From assembly GCF_022376445.1 (NCBI RefSeq), contig NW_025954985.1, positions 186,001 through 250,000 on the forward strand: a DNA stretch of 64,000 bases, in the 5' to 3' direction. Source of the stretch: Fomitopsis serialis (Eukaryota; Basidiomycota; Agaricomycetes; Polyporales; Fomitopsidaceae). The notes below the pieces were generated by a model that worked only from the letters and a program-made list of their open reading frames with translations, was not told where the DNA came from and searched no databases. Of the stretch, positions 58,255-64,000 are shown piece after piece (positions within the stretch are counted from its first letter, which is position 1; each line of letters opens with the position of its first letter). Position numbers and translations under genes: made by a program.

Positions 58255-58810
58255 GACAGCAGTCCCAGCAGGCGACACGATTCCGGCTGCTCGACTACCT
58301 GATCAAGCCGGTGTAGTGCAAGTATCCGTGGCTCATCGACCAGTTGAGGGCGAAGCATGCAAGGACCCGCGAAGCGTGCAAGGATCCAGAGTGCCGTCGA
58401 TCCGAGTACACGCCCATCTCGTGCGCCGGCGGTAAGGAACCAGGCTCCGGGCTCTCATACATGATGGAGGGGATGTCGTGGAACGGGCAGGAGAAGCAAT
58501 GCGGCTAGTGGCGAGCCTTGTGAATTGTGCGAGCGAGACGCAGGCCCGGCTGGGGCGATCATCGCTGATCACTTCTCGGATGGTCTTCATATCCTACGGT
58601 GGGTTCGTCGAAGGACTGCCATGCATCTTCTCCGACAATTCAGACGCAAGACCTCCCAGAGCTTCTGGCTGCCGTTGGCGCTGTTAGGCTCGCAGGACGT
58701 GGTCCATCATCCCTCTGCGCTGCATGGGTTTAAAGTATTTTGGAGCTTTCCTCCATGTGGGCGGGTACCTCATTCTTGTGAAGGTTCCGAGTAACGGGAA
58801 AGTATGAGCC
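58255..58810 (+). pseudogene. RhoGEF (DH-PH) relic
   Basis: RhoGEFs activate Rho GTPases through a DH domain. The relic has ATRFRLLDYLIKPV, a TAG at 58314-58316 where QR is expected, then CKYPWLIDQLR, the CR3 signature of DH domains. Next comes VVERAGEAMRLVASLVNCAS with TQARLGRSSLITSRMV. It then reaches PH-domain sequence, KYFGAFLHVGGYLILVKVPS, in a third frame, and ends after GKV. Frames change at least three times, so it cannot make protein. The beginning of the DH domain and everything after the first PH strands are missing. Confidence 0.85.
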
Positions 58811-60630
58811 AAGGTACTGGTTCTGGCAGTCTCTCTTTCCGATACAAGCAGCAAGCTCAGATGGCCTCCTTTGCCGCGTTGAGTCGGCGCTCAGCTCAGC
58901 GCTCATCCACTACATCTGTCAAGCTTAAGGCATTCTTCTCGCCCATGATGCATGAGGCTTGAAGCTTGAAGCTCGATCCTTGTACGCGTATCCCTCGACC
59001 CTCTGCACAGGTACGCCAGCAAGTCGACCATGTACTGCACGACGTTGATTCCGAGCAATGTCTGGCTGCACGATCTCGCGCGAGCTTGAAACGTGAGGAC
59101 CTGTTCAAGAGCCCACTCGCCACGATGTTGCGCTCGAACGGGCTTGAGTATCTCCGGTGCCCTGGGTCTGGCTGCCAAGCGGAGGTACGACATGGCATCG
59201 GAAGAGGGTTTCCCTAGACGGCGGCAAAGAGCATGGCCTGGATATCGAGAGCAAGTCGGACTCAGCACCCTTCCTGGTCAGGCGAAGTTACCAGCGTCGC
59301 CGCAGAAATGGTTCAAAACCCTCTTTTATCGCTTGTGCCCGCAGTACCTTCCTCCCTGACAAAGACTGATGTAGACACAAAGTCCTGTTGGGCTTTTGGA
59401 TGCCCCGCCGTTTCCGCCTTCGCAGTGCTCGTCTACACGACTTTCCTTACTTGCACAGCCCTGTCGACATGGTCGATCCCATCCCCGGCGATATAACACA
59501 AGATGCGACTCTCAGACATCCTGACAACCTCTTCCGAAGAATGGCTGCCGAAAAGAACGCACTCGAGTTTTATGGTCAACAACGTCAAGTACTTCTTCCA
59601 GTCGCGGCCTGCCCCGCCCTGTTTCACTTCTAGTCACCAATCCAAAACCCCGCCTCCGGCGCTACCGCCGAAGCAACTTGAGGTGGAGCCTCAAACGCCG
59701 ATACCGTGTAGCCTCACACGCTGGTGGAAGAAAAGTTCTCTTCATCGTCGAGTGCAATGCTCTCCACCAGCTCATCCGCGGTTCAACGGTGTCGGGGCTC
59801 GTTTTTGAGATCTCTGCCCTCAATATCGACTACACAACCGTGATATTAATGTTGTCCGGTGACTCGAACTCGGAGCGTCCGCCGATAACTTCAACTCTCG
59901 GAGACCCTCAATTGGATGCGCGGTGTGTCTCGCGCACGGCAGGGGAAGAGGACAAGGGCTCCTGACAGCGAGGGACTCAATCCTCGGAGGACTCGGGGAC
60001 CCCACTTTCGACGCTGATCGTCTGCTGTGTTACCTGGCACTGGCAGGCCGCAGTCAGAAATTTGCGTCGTGCATAGACAACGAGAAATATGAGGCATGTT
60101 AGGTACGCATGCCGGGCGTGTTGGTGGGTCGACTTGCGTTGAGGAAGGTTCATGCGGACGGCGGCGGCGAGTTGGGCACCGTATCCACGCTTGAGCTCCT
60201 CGCCACCAACCACATTCGCCTTGGTCGAGGTTGTAAGGGTCGAGGCCTTACAACCTCTGAGCCTTTAGTTCTCCTCTTCTATCTCGTTTGTCTTTTACTG
60301 ACTCATCTTTCGATTCATTGTACTCGAAGTGGCGTCGGAGTGCCACTGCCACTGCAATTCCCTTCGATTGTACTCTGACCTTTGTACCCTGACTGGTACG
60401 GCTTACATCATGCTGCATGGACTCGGAGTGGCTCACATCTAGAGCAATATATATAGTGCGCAGTTCGAGGGCCCGAGTTTCGCTACAAGAGTGACTCGCC
60501 CATTCACCGCTACCATCCGAACAACGCATCCCATGTTCGCTGACGCCCCCCGCCGCACGCCGCCGCACGCCGCAGAACGCATATTCCTCCTGCCTTCGTT
60601 ACAGACCCGCATATCCGTCGAAAGCTTTAG
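58811..60630. other. No confident gene; possible coding fragments
   Basis: Plus-strand pieces VDMVDPIPGDITQDATLRHP with DNLFRRMAAEKNALEFYGQQ (59.47-59.58 kb) and minus-strand LKRGYGAQLAAAVRMNLPQR (60.2-60.14 kb) read like conserved protein, but I found no complete model and cannot name them. The recurring gcgctcagctcagcgctc and cttgaagcttgaagct motifs occur at 58886 and 58959. Confidence 0.35.
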
Positions 60631-60890
60631 CACGGTGCGTATACAGCTGTTTCATGATTTTTCTCAATTTCTCCTCATTCAATATCTTACAAGGGCCTGC
60701 GGAACGCGGCCACAGTCCCACACCGACACTCAGCAACCCAATTTACGGTGCGTATACAGTCCCACACCGACACTCAACAGTCTGGCACGGTGTGTATACA
60801 GCTGGTTCCTAGTTTCTCGTTTTTCCCTCATTGATATTCTATATGCCTCAGGGGCCTACGGAAGATGGTCGCAGTCACATACCGACACGG
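60631..60890. repeat. Imperfect direct repeat of about 105 bases
   Basis: Two units (60631-60735 and 60785-60890) share cacggtgcgtatacagctg at the left, a T-rich middle, ggcctacgga-type sequence and cacaccgacac at the right. A short third copy of the ends lies between them (60745-60785). The gtatacag phrase also occurs at the centre of the palindrome at 61.6 kb. Confidence 0.7.
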
Positions 60891-61271
60891 AACTGAACCG
60901 TCGCCCGACCGGCTACTGCGCATTGTGCTCACGCACTGACAGAGTGGCTCCAACGGTACGTTATTGTTGTTGGTTCCCTTTATTGTCACTGAGGGCGAAG
61001 CCCTATGTAGACATTGCATGCGAAGGTCTGGTCTATGTACTCGTCGCGTCCGTTGTCGCGTAGCATCGCCGTCCAACGGTACGTGACATCGGCTCACTGG
61101 CAGCTGCTGCGCCGCCGATATTTACGTTGGCATATTAGATGAATAGCCGATCGCGGCGCACTTCACCCTCGCAGAAACCGTCGTTAGCAAAGCCTGCCGG
61201 CGTGGGGCCTCCGCCGACAAGTTCCCGCTACTCATCTACGTCGCGTCGTACTCGTCTGTCGCGTCGCACTC

Positions 61272-61340
61272 ATCCAGGTCACGCCACCTGCACAATCCAG
61301 GTCACGCCACCTGCGCAATCCAGGTCACGCCACCTGCACA
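61272..61340. repeat. Three copies of a 23-base tandem repeat
   Basis: The unit atccaggtcacgccacctgc(a/g)ca occurs three times with one substitution. Confidence 0.9.
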
Positions 61341-61577
61341 AAAGCATGTTAGCTGGATAGATCAAACGAACGACGATCGCCGTCCGCGTACGCGGCGTAT
61401 GGTACGCTCTCCGCCGGAAATAAGGACTTGCAAAGCCTGCCGGCGCGGGGTCACCGTCGACATTCCCTGCTACCCATCTACGTCGTGTCGTAGTCGTCTA
61501 CGTCGCCTCGGCCACCGGTCAACGAGGTGCCCCCCTCGTGTGCAGTTTATGCCAGTGAGCTTGCCGTTATCTGCGGT

Positions 61578-61644
61578 GGCATGCACGGTGCCCATCTCCG
61601 GAGTATACAGAATGTATACTCCGGAGATGGGCACCGTGCATGCC
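61578..61644. repeat. Perfect 32-base inverted repeat with 3-base loop
   Basis: The left arm 61578-61609 starts ggcatgcacggtgccc and ends gtataca. The loop is gaa. The right arm 61613-61644 is the exact reverse complement. An outer ctgc/gcag pair continues the symmetry after a 3-base bulge. No gene model covers it. In RNA it would fold into a very stable hairpin. Confidence 0.95.
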
Positions 61645-64000
61645 GCAGCACATACTGCGTCATTCACTGCCAGAAGTGCCGAGTATAGCCTTCGCGCACC
61701 TCGCCTCGCTCGTCGCCGTCGTTGGTGCACCACTCTTCTCTCTGCTTTGGCCACCCTCGATCTTTTCTGAGCCTCCTGTTGTTTGCTTCTACAGGATGTC
61801 ACACCATCTCTGCTAGTGAAGGATGATACGGACACGCAACTCAACGTAAGTGAGCTGGCTGTAGACCATTTTGATATTGACGGTGAAACCTGCTTTTACG
61901 CTAGGCATCTGTGCTTCCGATCCTGTACGGATTTTCGCAGCGTTGTTCGTCGGCGTCAGCGGGTGGACTGGCCGGCCGGCCTTGACTAACGAATGCGCGT
62001 TTTTCCGCCGGGAGTGCCTAGCGGTGGGTAATGGCGGGCGTACGTAGAAGGTCACTCGTTCTCAGGCGGATTCGTCGTGACCACTCGGGGTCACCAAATC
62101 CGGCATGTGCCACCGCCCTCTTCGCGGGCGGTCACGACCTTGTCGCGCTCTGCTCTGCTCTGCTCCACCCGCGGTCACAACGACTTTGGCGGGCGCATCC
62201 ACCAACTCGCAGCGTGCGGGCACACGCTGGACACGCAGTCAGATAGAGTAATGTCGATTATATCAACTATATTTCGCGCCACATCGTGTGTCTTTGGCAA
62301 AGTAAGCACGTTGAGTCAAGTTGTCAACTGTGGGTAATGCAGCTTAGTACATCCTCCTGCATGGTGTGCTCGCCTCGCGCTCTCTCTCCCGCGTCTCTGC
62401 TCACTCGGCGCTACGGGCACTAGGACGCGATATTGAGAGCCAGCGCCGCCCATCTCAGCATCCCTCTTCTTCCTCATTACACCATCCCTCCGAGTCCAGC
62501 GTCCAGATACGACCTGCACCTCCCTTTCCTGTGACGGGATTCGCGTCGGATACGGAGCAAGCCGCCGACTCGAAAACGGTAAGTCGCAACCTTGATTCGC
62601 GTAGTTCATCCGTAGTGCTCACGAGTCCTCGTATTGTAGCCGCGTCCCGACTGAGGTGCGGGATTGCTTATGGCTGACACGCTTACTCCTTGACCCGGCT
62701 GGAGCGTTGCTCGCCTCCGTCACGACCTGTGCAGCGGTCACAGGCATGGACTAAGGTGAGTCGATGGAGTTCGCCGTCATGGTCTCAAAGTCAGTCACCG
62801 CAGGAACCTCAACTTCACGTCGAGCTCAACAGGACTACCTACGTTTGACAGACGTGCACAGGGCAGAGCGTACCCAACAAGCCCTGCGCAGCGCCGTCGG
62901 TGTTCCGGCCAGTAGACGATGCCGCTGGCTACCAGAGCAGCCGGTCGTCGTATTGAATTCAGTGCGCGACGAAGCGGTTCCTTGTCTGGCAGCCGACGAC
63001 CTCCGGGAGCGCGTCAGTGGACCGAGCGGGCGCCGTTGGTTTCGCGCCGCACTTCATCTCCGCGAGATGCGCGTCGGTCTGTACGGCAGCCCACTGGCAG
63101 GGCATCCCATTGCCGTCCTTGGAAATCGTGTGCGTGCAGAAGCGCAGCGGGTAGAGGGTCCTGGTGAGCTAGCCGTCAGGTACGTGACACCGTCTCGCAT
63201 CATGCTGTATTGCTTACCTAGTCATTCCGTGGGCATTTCTAGTCCGTTCCATCCACCGGCCGCGCGCTGCGTGTCCATTTATCCCTGAACGTGGACAACA
63301 CCCGCTGCGCACTCTCGAGCGAGTCCTGTCGCGAGTAACCCGCCTGCGTCGGTATGGCGAATCATCCGACCAGCGCGGAACGTCGAGATGTGAGCTTGTC
63401 GTGTATCTCGGACGTACAAGGACCCTCTGCTGATTTGGCCGTATCGCTGTTCTGCTTGCCCGCCTACTCGCTCTTCCGCCTGCGCGTGTATTCGTCAGCC
63501 TGCAGCTGGAGCCCGGGGACCGTGACGGAAGCGTGAGCGAGCGCTGAGCGCTGAGCGCTGGAGAGTTGCCATATTGGGAACAAAGGAGCCATCAATGTGC
63601 CCGGCACAGCTCACCGTCCCTTACCTTCCCCTCCTCCCCCGTCCCTCCTTCATTCCCTGCCGCTGGACTCGCAGCTTCGAGTGCGGCCTTAGACTTCTCG
63701 CTTCAAAGGCCTACTGTTCGATGCATTCTCTTCATGAGCCCCCTTCGCCCTAGGCATCTCCACCCATCGTCCTCAATCGCTCATGGTCGCCCTCCCAGCA
63801 CTCGCCGCTCCTCTCCTCTCCTTCCAGGCGGCAGCGGTGTCCGTCGATGCGTCTCGCACGAGCATTGCTAATCTCAAGTCCTTGTCAATCCCGGAGGGCG
63901 CGTAGTGGTGTGAACACTCCCCGCCTTGACTTCAAAAGCTCCTCTGCTCGACGTCTCTGTCGACGTCGTCGTCCACCCGAGTTTTGACGCCACTCGGCAC
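61645..64000. other. No confident gene
   Basis: The longest frame (62764-63288, 174 codons) overlaps another open frame, shows no domain and is rich in Arg/Ala. The final 400 bases are C/T-rich. A gcgctgagcgctgagcgctg motif lies at 63540. Confidence 0.4.

Noticed and set aside
62764..63288. 174-codon plus-strand frame
   Set aside because: It overlaps another open frame and has no recognisable motif or splice context. I could not support it as a gene.
1..64000. tRNA and rRNA genes
   Set aside because: I looked for B-box sequences and conserved rRNA stretches and saw none I could fold with confidence. A covariance-model search would decide.

Overview
The window looks like nuclear DNA from a filamentous basidiomycete, most likely an Agaricomycete mushroom or polypore. 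Genes are split by many 45-100 base GT/AG introns. Recognisable proteins include a TET/JBP-type 2OG-Fe(II) dioxygenase of the kind expanded in mushrooms, a fungal WD40 protein, a nucleoplasmin-domain FKBP, a USP-PHD protein, and a coiled-coil membrane protein whose sequence style I know from this group. All exon models were built by eye from open frames, splice consensus and phase. None has transcript support.

Layout. 1-4.2 kb: the 5' part of a very large, acidic, disordered minus-strand protein that runs off the left edge. 4.7-8.3 kb: decayed copies of ordinary host genes (a proline/histidine-rich protein, myo-inositol-1-phosphate synthase, a FAD oxidoreductase). 8.4-9.7 kb: an apparently intact TET/JBP dioxygenase. 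11.7-23 kb: three members (A-C) of a small membrane-protein family, mixed with four other spliced genes I do not recognise. 23.5-26.5 kb: relics of VPS8, an INO1 tail and a LINE reverse transcriptase. 28.3-43 kb: a small gene, two nearly identical 1.25-kb copies of an ABC-transporter relic 11.6 kb apart, a spliced unknown gene, the FKBP and the WD40 gene. 43.7-49.0 kb: a multi-domain USP-PHD gene with 150-base tandem repeats. 49.8-53.1 kb: family member D and the coiled-coil membrane protein. 54.9-58.8 kb: relics of a vacuolar Ca2+-ATPase and a RhoGEF flanking two spliced genes. 59-64 kb: few supportable genes, but a perfect 32-base inverted repeat and a short tandem array.

Two themes stand out. 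First, the window is a graveyard: at least seven fragments of conserved host genes, all truncated, frameshifted or carrying stops, lie among intact lineage-specific genes, and one was duplicated after it decayed. This fits gene capture or segmental shuffling by transposons followed by C-to-T decay. Second, four copies of a 170-208 residue protein family share the intron-phase pattern 2-1-0 and a C-terminal membrane helix while having almost diverged beyond recognition. That is the best candidate here for an undescribed, fast-evolving system.

I found no convincing tRNA, rRNA, CRISPR or intact transposase.
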